A DNA stretch of 64,000 nt from Roseiarcus sp963721905 (GCA_963721905.1 CAVRMF010000012.1:186001-250000); one strand, 5' to 3'. Positions 44,497 through 53,557 are shown, counted from the first letter of the stretch. Notes: generated by a model not told the origin, from the sequence alone. Program-made: numbers and translations.

Positions 44497-46299
44497 ATGC
44501 GGCTCGCGCCCGTCGCGGCCAGCCCGCTCCTCGATCCACGCCTCGGGGACATGGAGAATGATCATTCCGCCACCAAGCAGCGCTCGCTTCTGGCGATCGC
44601 GGGCAGTTTGCTCGCCGAGATCAGCCTGACGAAACTCCTGTTCGCCTGGTTTGTCTCGATCCTGCTGCCCGCAGTGCTGCTGGGAGTCGCGCCGCTCGTG
44701 CTGACCGCTTGGATCGGAGAGGCCTCGGACCGGCTGGCCGAGGCGACGGGAGTCGGCGCGGCGATCGTCGTTCTGGCGGTCCTTGCCGTCGGATGGATTG
44801 GTTGGCGCCCGCTTTTCCGGCTCGCGGAGACCAATTTCTGGTCTCTGAACGCCTTGGCGGTCCAACCTGGCTACGCCTTCTGGCGCGAGGCGCTCCGGCA
44901 CGTGACCGAGCGGTCGCTCGATCGCAAGGGCGGCGCCGAATTGGCGCGCATTCGCTCGCTCAGCTGCGCTGGCGCCGGAATCCTTCTCTTCGCGGTCGCG
45001 GGGCTCGTCGCCTTCTTCGCCTGGCCGCAGACTCAGTGGATAGGATCGGTGGTCGATCTGGCCTCCCCGCGCCTCCTCATCGTTCCGACGATCGCCAACA
45101 CCGTCGTCATCATGTCGGTCTATCTCGCCGTCGGATCGCTCGTCTGGGGCTTTGCCGACGCTGGCGTTGATCAGCCGCTCGATCTCGAGGCCTTCGACGC
45201 CGCACCGCCTGGCGCGCGCGTCTGGCGGGTCGCGCATCTCTCTGATGTCCATGTCGTCGGCGAACGCTACGGATTTCGCATCGAAAGCGGACGCGGCGGC
45301 CCGCGCGGCAACGAGCGGCTCGAACAGGCGCTTGTCCGACTTGCGGCCTTGCACGCCGAACAGCCGCTCGACCTCGTGCTCCTCAGCGGCGATATGACGG
45401 ACGCGGGAACATCGGCCGAATGGGCCGAATTTCTCGACATCGTCGGGGCGCATCCCGAACTCGTCCGGCGAATGCTCATCCTGCCCGGCAACCACGACAT
45501 CAATATCGTCGACCGCGCCAATCCGGCCCGGCTCGACCTGCCGTTCAGCCCGATCAAGGCGCTACGCAAGATGCGCGCGCTCTCGGCTATCGCCGCCGTC
45601 CAGGGCGAACGGGTGCTGACGGCCTCTGCCGCGGAGACGCCAGGCCCGACGCTGTCCGCGGCGCTCGAAAGCCGCCGCACCGCGATCGAGGACTTCGCCG
45701 GCAATGGCGGATTCCAGCGATCCGGCGAGCTTGCTCGCCTTTGGCATGAGCTCTTCCCGCTCATCCTCCCGCCCGACCCGGAGGACGGCCTCGGCATCGC
45801 GATCCTCAATTCGAACGCCGACACGAATTTCTCGTTCACCAATGCGCTCGGCCTCCTCTCCGTCAGGCAGGCGCTTCGGCTGACCGAGGCGTTCGATCGT
45901 TTTCCGAGAGCCCGATGGATCGTGGCGCTGCATCATCATCTGACCGAGTATCCGATGCCGGTTGCGGCTTTCTCCGAGCGCGTCGGAACCGCGCTGATCA
46001 ACGGCAGCTGGTTCCTGCGCGTCTTGAAGCCTTACGCGAGCCGGGTCGTCGTCATGCATGGGCACCGCCATAAGGACTGGATCGGCGCGTGCGGGCGGTT
46101 GAAGATCGTCTCGGCGCCCTCGCCGGTGATGGCGAAGGATGCCTCGCCAACGCATTTCTATATCCACGCGCTCGCCGCCGGCCCGGACGGGAGTCTCCGT
46201 CTCATGACGCCGGAGCGGGTGGAGGTCGGTGCGGCCGCTAATGCCCAGAACGTGTTGCAGTCCGGCGCAGCCAACGCGCTTGCTCCAACACTCCTGTAA
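44497..46299 (+). CDS. Membrane-anchored calcineurin-like metallophosphoesterase
   Basis: About 600 aa. An N-terminal half with about five membrane helices (starting LFAWFVSILLPAVLLGVAPL) is followed by a calcineurin-type phosphoesterase domain with all metal motifs: L-S-D-V-H, L-S-G-D-M-T-D, L-P-G-N-H-D, A-L-H-H-H and M-H-G-H-R-H. The catalytic side could face the cytoplasm or periplasm; substrate unknown (lipid phosphate, UDP-sugar or cyclic nucleotide are possible). Start uncertain: GTG at 44467, ATG at 44497 or ATG at 44551 are all in frame. It lies between two related tiny secreted proteins. Confidence 0.8.
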   Translation: MRLAPVAASPLLDPRLGDMENDHSATKQRSLLAIAGSLLAEISLTKLLFAWFVSILLPAVLLGVAPLVLTAWIGEASDRLAEATGVGAAIVVLAVLAVGWIGWRPLFRLAETNFWSLNALAVQPGYAFWREALRHVTERSLDRKGGAELARIRSLSCAGAGILLFAVAGLVAFFAWPQTQWIGSVVDLASPRLLIVPTIANTVVIMSVYLAVGSLVWGFADAGVDQPLDLEAFDAAPPGARVWRVAHLSDVHVVGERYGFRIESGRGGPRGNERLEQALVRLAALHAEQPLDLVLLSGDMTDAGTSAEWAEFLDIVGAHPELVRRMLILPGNHDINIVDRANPARLDLPFSPIKALRKMRALSAIAAVQGERVLTASAAETPGPTLSAALESRRTAIEDFAGNGGFQRSGELARLWHELFPLILPPDPEDGLGIAILNSNADTNFSFTNALGLLSVRQALRLTEAFDRFPRARWIVALHHHLTEYPMPVAAFSERVGTALINGSWFLRVLKPYASRVVVMHGHRHKDWIGACGRLKIVSAPSPVMAKDASPTHFYIHALAAGPDGSLRLMTPERVEVGAAANAQNVLQSGAANALAPTLL

Positions 46300-46504
46300 G
46301 GAGGGTGGGCCGGCCCGAAGGGGCCGGACCGCCGCATCTCCAATTTCGTAATAATTCAACAGTTACGCTGTGACAATAAAATTTGCCGTATGAACCCAAA
46401 TTTACCAAATTGACAAGAGATAGCCGTATATTTGGAGCACCTTACGTAAGTTACCAAAAGCAAAAGCCTCTCTTCGTCATCAGAATGTCAAGGAGGAGGA
46501 AACG

Positions 46505-46807
46505 ATGAAGACGCTTGTTCTTGCTTCGCTGGCCCTCGGATTGGCGCTGGCGCCCGCAACGGGATACGCTTCGAGCGCGGCCTCCAACCCGCTCCACAAT
46601 CATCGCATCGCGCATCACAAGGTTTTTGCCCATCGTCCGGTTGACTCGCGCGCGATAGCCTATGCCCATCCGCCAGTGTCGCCCTTGTTTGGTATGTTAG
46701 CTAATCCATCCATCGTTCGCGACAGCAGCGGCCACGAGACAGATGGGCTGAGCCGCAATGCGGACGATTGCGTGAGATGGGGTTGTATCGACAACGGCGG
46801 CGGCTGA
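46505..46807 (+). CDS. Small secreted Cys-pair protein, paralogue of 43979-44240
   Basis: A 100-aa exported protein: a strong AGGAGGAAACG ribosome site, a Sec signal (MKTLVLASLALGLALAPATG), a His-rich middle (NHRIAHHKVFAHRPV) and the end HETDGLSRNADDC-VRWGC-IDNGGG. The end shares ETDGLSRN, DDC and RWGC with the smaller protein 2.3 kb upstream; the two Cys are the only ones in the mature chain and may form a disulfide. Unknown function. The 205 bp upstream are AT-rich. Confidence 0.72.
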   Translation: MKTLVLASLALGLALAPATGYASSAASNPLHNHRIAHHKVFAHRPVDSRAIAYAHPPVSPLFGMLANPSIVRDSSGHETDGLSRNADDCVRWGCIDNGGG

Positions 46808-46886
46808 CGACGCGTCCAGCGCTGACTCTCCGATCACCTGCTCGCGCCGTCGCTGAGCAAGGGGCGGCGTCTGCCCTTTGCTCGCG

Positions 46887-47948
46887 TCAGACCTGCTTCA
46901 GGCCCTTCGGGGCCGCGCCGCCAAGCAGACCCGCAATCCACCGGGTGGAGGGATAGTGGGCGCAGAAAGTCAGCGCGGCGATGGCGATCGGCACGCCGAT
47001 GAAGGCGCCGAACAGGCCCCACAGAAACGTCCAGAAGAAGACGGCGAACAGCATGACGGTCGGCGAAATCGCAAGCGCGTGCCCCGATATGCGCGGTTCG
47101 ACATAGCTGCCGACGACGGACTGGATGATGTTGAGGCAGATGAAGACCCCGAGCGTCGCTTGCCATGTGCCGAATTGCGCGATCGAAAGCAGGGTCGGAA
47201 ACAGCGTCGCAATGAAGGGGCCGATGACGGGAACGTAGTTCAGCGCAAACGCGATGACGCCCCATTCCACCGCAAATTGCAGCCCCACCGCGTAAGCAAA
47301 GCCGCCGATAAGCAGGCCGGTCAACAAACTCATCGACGTCCGCACTTCCATATATTTGCGGAACTTGTGCGCTGTGTCCGCGGACGCCGACAGGAGAAGC
47401 TGCGCGGTTTCCGGCGGGAGGAAGGCCCGCACCCTGCCGTGAAGGTCGTCGACCTCGATCAGGCCCATGATGACGTAGAGGAGCGTGATGAGCCAAAAAC
47501 TCAGCGTCGTATTGACCCGGCCGGTAACCTGCTGTGCGCTGCGCAGCATCCAGTCGACATTGAAATGCTGGGCCCACAGTCCCGCGACTGAAATGCCGTG
47601 CCCGTCCAGCCAAACGACCACGGCGTCGTAGATTGCCTGATAGCGGCTCGAGTCGGCGATCAGCGAGCGCCCTACCCTGCCAAAGGCCCAGACCACCAGC
47701 GAAGCCAGGCCGAGCATGACCGCAACCGCAACCGTCATCGTGATCAAGAGCGCGATCAGCGCAGGCATCCATCTATGGAGCCAATGTTGCATCGGCCAGA
47801 CGAGCGCAATGATGAAGAACGCGAGCGCCAGCGGCGCGAACACAGCGCTCGCCTGATAGGCGGCTGCCGCAATCGCCACCGCGGCGATGAGCGCAACCGA
47901 GGTCTTGAGTGCCGAGTTCAGACGCCATTCGCCCGGGTCCTTCGCCAA
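46887..47948 (-). CDS. AI-2E family transporter
   Basis: A 353-aa permease of the AI-2 exporter superfamily, 7-8 helices with a large extracytoplasmic segment between helices 3 and 4 (about 110-200). Seen: ALAFFIIALVWPMQHWL, NYVPVIGPFIATLFP (the family's proline motif) and LSIAQFGTWQATLGVF, GLFGAFIGVPIAIA near the C-terminus. Substrate unknown. Start: TTG at 47948 as read; alternatively ATG at 47961, if GAGTTC at 47914-47919 has an extra base, which would give ATGGCGTCTGACTCGGCACT in frame. The upstream start then also sits in an imperfect GCGAAGGACC repeat. Confidence 0.82.
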   Translation of the reverse strand: MAKDPGEWRLNSALKTSVALIAAVAIAAAAYQASAVFAPLALAFFIIALVWPMQHWLHRWMPALIALLITMTVAVAVMLGLASLVVWAFGRVGRSLIADSSRYQAIYDAVVVWLDGHGISVAGLWAQHFNVDWMLRSAQQVTGRVNTTLSFWLITLLYVIMGLIEVDDLHGRVRAFLPPETAQLLLSASADTAHKFRKYMEVRTSMSLLTGLLIGGFAYAVGLQFAVEWGVIAFALNYVPVIGPFIATLFPTLLSIAQFGTWQATLGVFICLNIIQSVVGSYVEPRISGHALAISPTVMLFAVFFWTFLWGLFGAFIGVPIAIAALTFCAHYPSTRWIAGLLGGAAPKGLKQV

Positions 47949-48053
47949 GGTCCTTCGCCATGGGCCGCCCGCGCGTCCGCCACGGCTTCGGGCTGCCGGC
48001 AGAGACGCAGCCCATGTTGCGGCGCACCCATAGCGCGAATGCCGGCGACCGCG

Positions 48054-48353
48054 CTATCCTCCCTCGTCCTTGAGTAGCGCTGTCGCGATTGCCTGCCATT
48101 CCTCGTCGAGCGAGGTTCGGCAGAGAGGCTTCTTTGCCCGGCGGTACCAGTAGGCGGCGTTGCCGGCGTCGCCTTCCTTGCGGTGCAGATAAGCGTGCAC
48201 CCAGTCGCCGGCGCCACCCTCGTCGGCCTGCGCGGCGTCATGCGCGCCGTCCCAGTCACCCTTGGCGTCGAGCCAGAGCGCGCGCAGCGCATGGCTAAGG
48301 GACGCTGGAGGTTTGTCGGCGGAAAGAGATGCGCGGAAGCCGGGCAAGTTCAT
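48054..48353 (-). CDS. Conserved hypothetical protein
   Basis: A 99-aa protein rich in Trp and Ala (ALRALWLDAKGDWDGAHDAAQ, GDWVHAYLHRKEGDAGNA, YWYRRAKKP). The helix-turn-helix spacing of these blocks suggests a TPR-like helical repeat. I do not know its function; similar small proteins occur widely in proteobacteria. The Met at 48353 begins the conserved part, MNLPGFRASLSADK. Confidence 0.72.
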   Translation of the reverse strand: MNLPGFRASLSADKPPASLSHALRALWLDAKGDWDGAHDAAQADEGGAGDWVHAYLHRKEGDAGNAAYWYRRAKKPLCRTSLDEEWQAIATALLKDEGG

Positions 48354-48444
48354 GCGCAAGAGCGTGGCGCCGAACGGTCGCTGCGTAAAGGCCGGGGATT
48401 TGAGCCGCGCTCGACGAGCGCGGCGCCGCGGTCGGCGACCGCGG

Positions 48445-49092
48445 CTACAGACGCGCCTCGCTCCAGACGAGCCTCGCCGCAAACAGGCTCATCAGCGCAG
48501 CGAAAGCGTAGTCGAAGAGACGCAGCGCGCGAGGATTGGCCCTCGCCGCCGCGACGAACCGCGCGGCGACAAGAATAACGGCCGCATTGACCAACGTGGT
48601 GATGGCGATGAACCCGAAGCCGAGCGCGAACAATTTCGCGCTCGCATGGCCGTCGCGCGCGTCGATGAACTGCGGCAGGAAAGTAACGAAGAAGAGCACG
48701 ATCTTTGGGTTGGTCAGATTGATGAGGAGGCCGGCCGAGAACGCGCCGCGCAATCCCCCCGCCGCAGCGGGCCCATGTTGCAGCTTCAGCGCCGTCCCGC
48801 GCCGGATCGCTCCATAGGCCAGCCAGAGGAGATAGATCGCGCCCGCGATCTTCACCGCTTGATACGCCTCGGCCGAGGCCGCCAGCAGTGCGGAAAGGCC
48901 GAGCGCGGCGGCGATCGTGTGGACGACGAGGCCGACGTTCGCCCCGGCTTGCGCGGCGAAGCCCTGTCCTCGCCCGCCGCCGAGCGTGCGCGACAGAAAG
49001 AGCGCCATGTCCGCGCCCGGGGTCGCGGCGAGCAGAACACAGGCGACGACATAACCGATTGCGAGCGAGGCGCTCGGAAAGAACGGAGTCAT
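48445..49092 (-). CDS. LysE/RhtB family amino-acid exporter
   Basis: A 215-aa, six-helix exporter. Seen: the family hallmark AATPGADMALFLSRTLGGGR in helix 1-2 (about 21-40), GANVGLVVHTIAAALGLS, and INLTNPKIVLFFVTFLPQF (about 125-143). It should export an amino acid or related metabolite; RhtB-type homoserine/threonine export is the usual guess. Last gene of the terC-lysE-pfkB-lysE run, 10 bp after the kinase. Confidence 0.87.
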   Translation of the reverse strand: MTPFFPSASLAIGYVVACVLLAATPGADMALFLSRTLGGGRGQGFAAQAGANVGLVVHTIAAALGLSALLAASAEAYQAVKIAGAIYLLWLAYGAIRRGTALKLQHGPAAAGGLRGAFSAGLLINLTNPKIVLFFVTFLPQFIDARDGHASAKLFALGFGFIAITTLVNAAVILVAARFVAAARANPRALRLFDYAFAALMSLFAARLVWSEARL

Positions 49093-49102
49093 GACGCGCG
49101 GC

Positions 49103-50026
49103 TCATCCGACGCGTTTCATGGCGGCCTCGACCTCGGCGCGGCGCGGCAGCGGCGCGACGGCGCCGTAGCCCAGCGTCGAGAGGCTTGCCGCGACATTGG
49201 CGAAACGCGCGGCGGCGAACGGATCGGCGGCGCGCACGAACTCGGCGAGAAACGCGCCGTCGAAACAGTCGCCCGCGCCCGTCGCGTCCACCGCGTTGAC
49301 CTTGCGTGGGTAAATGCGCTCCCGCCCGTTCGCCGTCGCGACGAGCGCTCCCGCCTTGCCCATCTTCACCACCGCGACGCGCGCGCCGAGCTCGAGGTAA
49401 AAGTCGGCGATCGCGTCGGGATCGCGAAGCGACGCCAGCACCTCGGCGTCATCAAGTCCCGGCAGCGCAATATCGCAGGCGCGCATCGCCTCGTGGATGA
49501 CCGCGCGGGCCCGCCGGAGCGGCCAGAGCTTCAGCCGCAGATTAGGATCATAGGAGACGAGGCGCCCGGCCCCATGCGCAATGTCGATGGCCGCGAAAAC
49601 TGCGTCGGCGGCCGAGGACGAGATTGCCTGGCTGATGCCGGAGACGTGCAGGATCTTCGTTTCGCGGATCCGGTCGATCGGCAGGTCCTGCTCGGCGATC
49701 CGGCTCGCCGCCGAGCCCGCGCGCATATAGGAAAACTCGTGGCCCTCGGGCCCGTGGGTGACGAAGTAGAGCCCGGTGTGCGCGCCGCCGTTGACGACGA
49801 TCCGGCTGGCGTCGACCCCTTCGCGCATCCAGAGTTCCGTCAGCGCCTGGCCGAAGCGATCGGCGCCGATGGCGGTGAAATAGGCGGCGTCGGCGCCGAG
49901 CCGCGCGGCGGCGATCATCGCATTCGAGGTGTCGCCGCCAAAGCCCTGCACGAAGGCCGCGCCCTCGCTCGGCTGATTGAGTTCGACGAGCGCCTCGCCG
50001 ATCGCCAGGAGATCCGACATGCTCAC
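49103..50026 (-). CDS. PfkB-family sugar kinase, 2-keto-3-deoxygluconate kinase-like
   Basis: A 307-aa ribokinase-fold enzyme. Seen: sugar-binding GGDTSNAMIAAARLGADAAY (about 30-50), SYDPNLRLKLWP, and the anion hole D-A-T-G-A-G-D-C-F (about 250) with the catalytic Asp. Order and residues resemble KdgK, which phosphorylates 2-dehydro-3-deoxygluconate, but other hexose kinases are possible. The GTG shares GTGA with the end of the upstream lysE gene; an ATG lies two codons on. Confidence 0.86.
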   Translation of the reverse strand: MSMSDLLAIGEALVELNQPSEGAAFVQGFGGDTSNAMIAAARLGADAAYFTAIGADRFGQALTELWMREGVDASRIVVNGGAHTGLYFVTHGPEGHEFSYMRAGSAASRIAEQDLPIDRIRETKILHVSGISQAISSSAADAVFAAIDIAHGAGRLVSYDPNLRLKLWPLRRARAVIHEAMRACDIALPGLDDAEVLASLRDPDAIADFYLELGARVAVVKMGKAGALVATANGRERIYPRKVNAVDATGAGDCFDGAFLAEFVRAADPFAAARFANVAASLSTLGYGAVAPLPRRAEVEAAMKRVG

Positions 50027-50631
50027 CTCGTCGCGACAGCGACCGCGACGCCGGCCATGACACCGCCCGCGGCGCGATGGGCGATGCGCATGGCGCGCGT
50101 CGAGCGCAACAACGCGCGCCCTCTGTTCGCGGCGAGCGCGTAAGCCGCGAGCGTCGCGGAAATGATGAGAGCCGACGCCGCTGCGAGCTCGGCGAGCGCC
50201 GCCGACGTCAGGGTTCTTAGGTCGGCGACGAGCAGCATGATCGAGAGGAAGAAGATCATCACCTTCGGATTGCCGAGAGTCAGCGACAGCGAGCTAAGGA
50301 ACGCGTGTAGCCCGCGCGAGGCGACGGGCGCGGCGCCGTCCGTCGCGGCCGCGGCGGTCGCCATCGTCCAGGCGACGTAGAGGAGATAGGCGGCGCCGGC
50401 GTATTTGATCGCGACGAAGAGGCCGGCGAAGGCATGGGCGACCACGCTCAAGCCCGTTCCCGCCAGCACGAGCCAGATCATGTCGCCGACGACATAGCCG
50501 GCGATGAACGGCGCGACGCCTGTGAGGCCGTGGGCCAGCACGCGCGCGATGAGCGCCGCGATCCCGGGACCGGGCGTGGTGACGGCGGCGAAATAGACGG
50601 CGGCGAAGAGGAGGAGAGAGGACAGGGTCAA
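50023..50631 (-). CDS. LysE/RhtB family exporter
   Basis: A 202-aa exporter with six helices. AAVTTPGPGIAALIARVLAH and LTLGNPKVMIFFLSIMLL are the family hallmarks. The start is a TTG that overlaps the terC stop; the stop overlaps the kinase start (GTGA). It forms part of a tightly coupled four-gene operon. Confidence 0.87.
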   Translation of the reverse strand: MTLSSLLLFAAVYFAAVTTPGPGIAALIARVLAHGLTGVAPFIAGYVVGDMIWLVLAGTGLSVVAHAFAGLFVAIKYAGAAYLLYVAWTMATAAAATDGAAPVASRGLHAFLSSLSLTLGNPKVMIFFLSIMLLVADLRTLTSAALAELAAASALIISATLAAYALAANRGRALLRSTRAMRIAHRAAGGVMAGVAVAVATR

Positions 50632-51362
50632 GACGGTCGCCTCGCGTTGCGCCGCGCCAGCGCATTCAGCGCTTCGACCAGCGACGAGAAGAACATGGCG
50701 GCGTAAATATAGCCCCTTTCGATATGGAAGCCGAAACCGTCGGCGATCAGCGCCATCCCGATCATCAAGAGGAAGCTCAGCGCGAGCATGAGGACCGTCG
50801 GATTGCGGCGGATGAAGCCAGCGAGCGGTCCGGAAGCGACCATCATCACCCCTACGGCGAATACAACGGCGATCACCATGATCGGAAACTCGTTTGTCAT
50901 GCCGACCGCCGTGATGATGCTGTCGACCGAAAAGACAATGTCGATGAGGACGATCTGGACGAGCGCCGACCCGACGCCGAGCCGGGCCCCTTTCGACGCG
51001 TCGTCGTCCGCTTCGTCGGGATCGATCCGTTCATGTATCTCAATCGTCGCTTTCCAGACCAGAAAGAGCCCGCCCGCCAGAAGCAAGAGGTCGCGCAGGG
51101 AAAAGGGATGGCCGAAGACCGTCGTCAGCGGCCCGGTGAGGCGGACGAGCGCCGCCGCGGAGCCAAGCATCGCCAGCCGGAAAATGAGGGCGAGCGACAG
51201 GCCAAGGCTCCGCGCCAGCGCCCGCCGGCTTTCCTCGACCCGGTTCGACAGAAGGGCAATGAAGACCAGATTGTCGACCCCGAGCACGACCTCCATCGCG
51301 ATCAGCGTCGCGAGCGCCGCCCACGCGGCGGGATCAACGGCGAGCCGCGCTATCGTGTCCAT
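50628..51362 (-). CDS. TerC family integral membrane protein
   Basis: A 244-aa, seven-helix protein. Seen: the acidic EVVLGVDNLVFIALL in the first helix and IVLIDIVFSVDSIITAVGM in the middle, each with the conserved Asp pair for metal; family members export Mn2+ or aid secreted metalloproteins, and were named after tellurium resistance. First gene of the operon; its stop overlaps the lysE TTG. Confidence 0.9.
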   Translation of the reverse strand: MDTIARLAVDPAAWAALATLIAMEVVLGVDNLVFIALLSNRVEESRRALARSLGLSLALIFRLAMLGSAAALVRLTGPLTTVFGHPFSLRDLLLLAGGLFLVWKATIEIHERIDPDEADDDASKGARLGVGSALVQIVLIDIVFSVDSIITAVGMTNEFPIMVIAVVFAVGVMMVASGPLAGFIRRNPTVLMLALSFLLMIGMALIADGFGFHIERGYIYAAMFFSSLVEALNALARRNARRPS

Positions 51363-51704
51363 GCGGCGCCCCGCTCCGTCCCGGCTCCAACGCAGCCCAC
51401 CGCAGGCGGCGATCAGACGCCGTCATAGAGCACGCGGCGCGCCTCATCCAAGCCCTTCAATTGCCGGTGACGGTCGTCCCGACGTCTTGGCGGCTTGAGG
51501 ATCCTCTGGTGGTCAAAGTCAAACGCTTGGCGCCCCACGGCCAGGACCGCTGCGAAGGGTCCCGCGGCTTAGGACTGCCAATCGGGACACGATCGAGCTC
51601 TGTGATGAGGATCACGGCATCCTGCAAAGAATTCTGCTATTGAAACAACGCGGTGGAGATAGTCGTGCGCCTCAACGCCATGGGGATATGATAGGGAAGT
51701 CACA
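51363..51704. other. Intergenic region upstream of terC
   Basis: No gene recognised in 342 bp. It must hold the terC promoter and that of the small plus-strand ORF. Short frames on both strands lack any family resemblance. Confidence 0.4.
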
Positions 51705-51959
51705 ATGACTAGTCTCAAAGACCAACCCTTTTCGAACGAAGGTCCGCGGAAACGGATGGCCCCTCCCGTTCGCAAGCGAGTGGATCGGACGACCGATTTC
51801 GCCACCAAAGTCGAGCTCGTGATTGCTCAATATCCTGTCGAGGAGCGAGAGGAGATTGTCGAGCTTCTACGAGTACTTACCGCGAAACCTCGCAGTTCGG
51901 GCTTCAAGCCTCAGCAGGGGCGGTCGGCTCGCGCGTCGTTGACCATGAAGAACGGCTGA
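51705..51959 (+). CDS. Small hypothetical protein
   Basis: An 84-aa basic protein with a Lys/Arg-rich N-terminus (RKRMAPPVRKRVDR) and one helical core (FATKVELVIAQYPVEEREEI-VELLRVL). A GGGAAG lies 7 bases before the ATG. Charge pattern and helix suggest a DNA- or RNA-binding or toxin-associated protein; nothing firm. It lies alone between terC and the cold-shock gene. Confidence 0.5.
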   Translation: MTSLKDQPFSNEGPRKRMAPPVRKRVDRTTDFATKVELVIAQYPVEEREEIVELLRVLTAKPRSSGFKPQQGRSARASLTMKNG

Positions 51960-52050
51960 AGATGGAGCTTTCCAGTCTCCAGCATTAACTCATCAGGTCC
52001 TGGGCCTGAGGAGTGACGTTTGCTCTCGCAAGAGCGCGCGTGCGCGCTGA

Positions 52051-52372
52051 TCAGGTGCGTCGGGGGCCTACAAGGCGCGAGGCTCTCCGCCCCGCCAAAA
52101 ACCAAAAAAAAGGGGCGGTTGGCGGCCGGCCCCCCGCCCCGCGCACATCCTCGAACCGATGTTGCGTAACGCTCAGGTTCTCGGCGCGAACCTCCCCGGT
52201 CCGGTCATCCATGACCACCTCGAAATTGATCTTCTGGCCTTCTTTCAAGTCCATCATTCCAGCACGCTCGACGGCGCTGATGTGGACGTAGACGTCGAAA
52301 TCCGCCATCGACCGGCTTGAGGAAACCGTAGCCCTTCCGGGCGTTGAACCATTTTACGGTTCCAGTCTTCAT
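52051..52372 (-). CDS. Cold-shock domain protein (frame broken near 52297)
   Basis: A nucleic-acid-binding CSD protein. The N-terminal KTGTVKWFNARKGYGFLKP carries RNP1-like K-G-Y-G-F, and the next frame gives DVYVHISAVERAGM (RNP2-like V-Y-V-H-I) and KINFEVVMDDRTGEVRAENL. Removing one base of GAAATC (plus strand 52297-52302) joins them as V-D-G-G-F-D-V-Y-V-H-I. The ATG follows GGGAGGTGG. After the CSD the frame runs on for about 36 residues through a terminator hairpin (52104-52140), so the annotated 3' end is doubtful. Confidence 0.82.
52104..52140 (-). terminator. Rho-independent terminator for the cold-shock gene
   Basis: Minus strand: GGGGCGG ... CCGCCCC followed by eight Ts. It lies inside the 3' part of the cold-shock reading frame, so either the frame has a second defect or the terminator acts past a stop lost to error. 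Confidence 0.75.
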
Positions 52373-52727
52373 CGCCACCTCCCGAGAACAGCCGACAACC
52401 ACGGCCAAGTTGAAAAATTACTCTGGACGCGTTTCAATCGTCAAACGCAAACACCTTAGGGGTCCATAGGACAAATCAACTTTCTTGTGGACAGAACGCT
52501 ATTCCAGTTTCGGTACGAGCGCGAGAGAAATATGTATCCTCTTACTGGATAAAGCACGTGTCAACTTGCGCTCATTGAGCGAACAAGTGTTAGCGCTATC
52601 CCAATTGCCAAAAGTGCTGGCGCCGACGGACATAGCGACTTTGAGACACTTCGCATTGGGGCCGTTGCGCCGAGCCCGTGCGATCAATCAATAGCTGAGG
52701 CTCAAAGGTTAATCGTATTTTAAGGGA
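52373..52727. other. Intergenic region between cold-shock gene and 52728 gene
   Basis: It holds the cold-shock promoter and 5' leader on the minus strand. A plus-strand frame at 52485-52694 (69 codons) has no family match or clear ribosome site and is not called. Confidence 0.4.
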
Positions 52728-53531
52728 ATGGGCGCAAGGCTAGTCCAAAGTCTTAACCTTTCGCAGAGCGCCCGCATGCATGATTTTCGGGACAAAGCCG
52801 GTCCTTGGGCCGACGCTGCCGGTTCGCCGTACGGGGATAGACTGGAGCCACGAGCACGGGCTGCTGACGCCATCCCCGGCCCCGTCCCCAGGAAGATAGG
52901 CGCTGTCTCGGCGCGAAGTGCGCTCGCGGCGGGCTTATTGCGCTTCGGTCCGCACGCAGCCCTGGCGGCTTGGGTGATTGCTGTTGCATGGATGGCCGGA
53001 TCACATTTTGACGGCGCCGCCCGGACCGCCGTTCAGCAAGAGAGGGCTGAGGGCGCCGAGCCGGGCCAGCCGGCGCAGATAGCGGCTGAGGATGCGCACG
53101 TCCAAAAAGCGCAGGTCGAGGCGACGCGCGCCCCGCAACCCCTGAGCACGAAGGACGCCATGGACCCCAAGAACGCAAAGCCGCGTCTCGATGCAGTGGA
53201 GCCCGAAATCAGCGGCGGGATTCCCGAAGCAACGGGCAAGGTCGACCGCCTGCGGCCCAAACCCGGGCAGGCGCCTTCCAAAGCAAGCAAGCGGCTCGAT
53301 CGCATTGGACTGGAGATCGCTGCGCTCCTGGCCGCCGCTCCAGCGGCCGACCGGTCGATGGCCGCCGCTCCGGTCGCCGAAAGGCGAGCGCGAAGCGCGC
53401 GCCACGACGCCTTCGATCCATCCCTGAATCCTACCGCTCCCGGCGCTCCCCGCCCGCTTGGAACCGTTGCGCCAGCGACGACCGCAGGCGCCTCGGCCGC
53501 GGAAAACGGATACGGACAAAGGGCAAACTAG
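52728..53531 (+). CDS. Hypothetical single-pass membrane protein with disordered Ala/Pro/Glu-rich region
   Basis: A 267-aa protein: a 65-residue polar N-terminus, one membrane helix (about 72-92; HAALAAWVIAVAWMAGSHF), then a periplasmic low-complexity stretch and a coiled region SKASKRLDRIGLEIAALLAAAP, and an Ala-rich tail with FDPSLNPTAPGAPRPLGTV. Similar one-helix proteins with a PGAPRPLGT tail occur in Rhizobiales; function unknown. The start is the first ATG; a second at 52776 (MHDFRDKAG) is also plausible. Confidence 0.6.
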   Translation: MGARLVQSLNLSQSARMHDFRDKAGPWADAAGSPYGDRLEPRARAADAIPGPVPRKIGAVSARSALAAGLLRFGPHAALAAWVIAVAWMAGSHFDGAARTAVQQERAEGAEPGQPAQIAAEDAHVQKAQVEATRAPQPLSTKDAMDPKNAKPRLDAVEPEISGGIPEATGKVDRLRPKPGQAPSKASKRLDRIGLEIAALLAAAPAADRSMAAAPVAERRARSARHDAFDPSLNPTAPGAPRPLGTVAPATTAGASAAENGYGQRAN

Positions 53532-53557
53532 CCAGCAAGCGATCCGCCGGCTTGCGC

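Noticed and set aside
46299..46335. Terminator after the phosphoesterase gene
   Set aside because: CCGGCCC-GAA-GGGCCGG forms a strong hairpin but no T run follows; it may be only a structured 3' end.
51461..51643. Small ORFs in the terC upstream region
   Set aside because: None has a ribosome site with family resemblance; frames on both strands look like composition noise.
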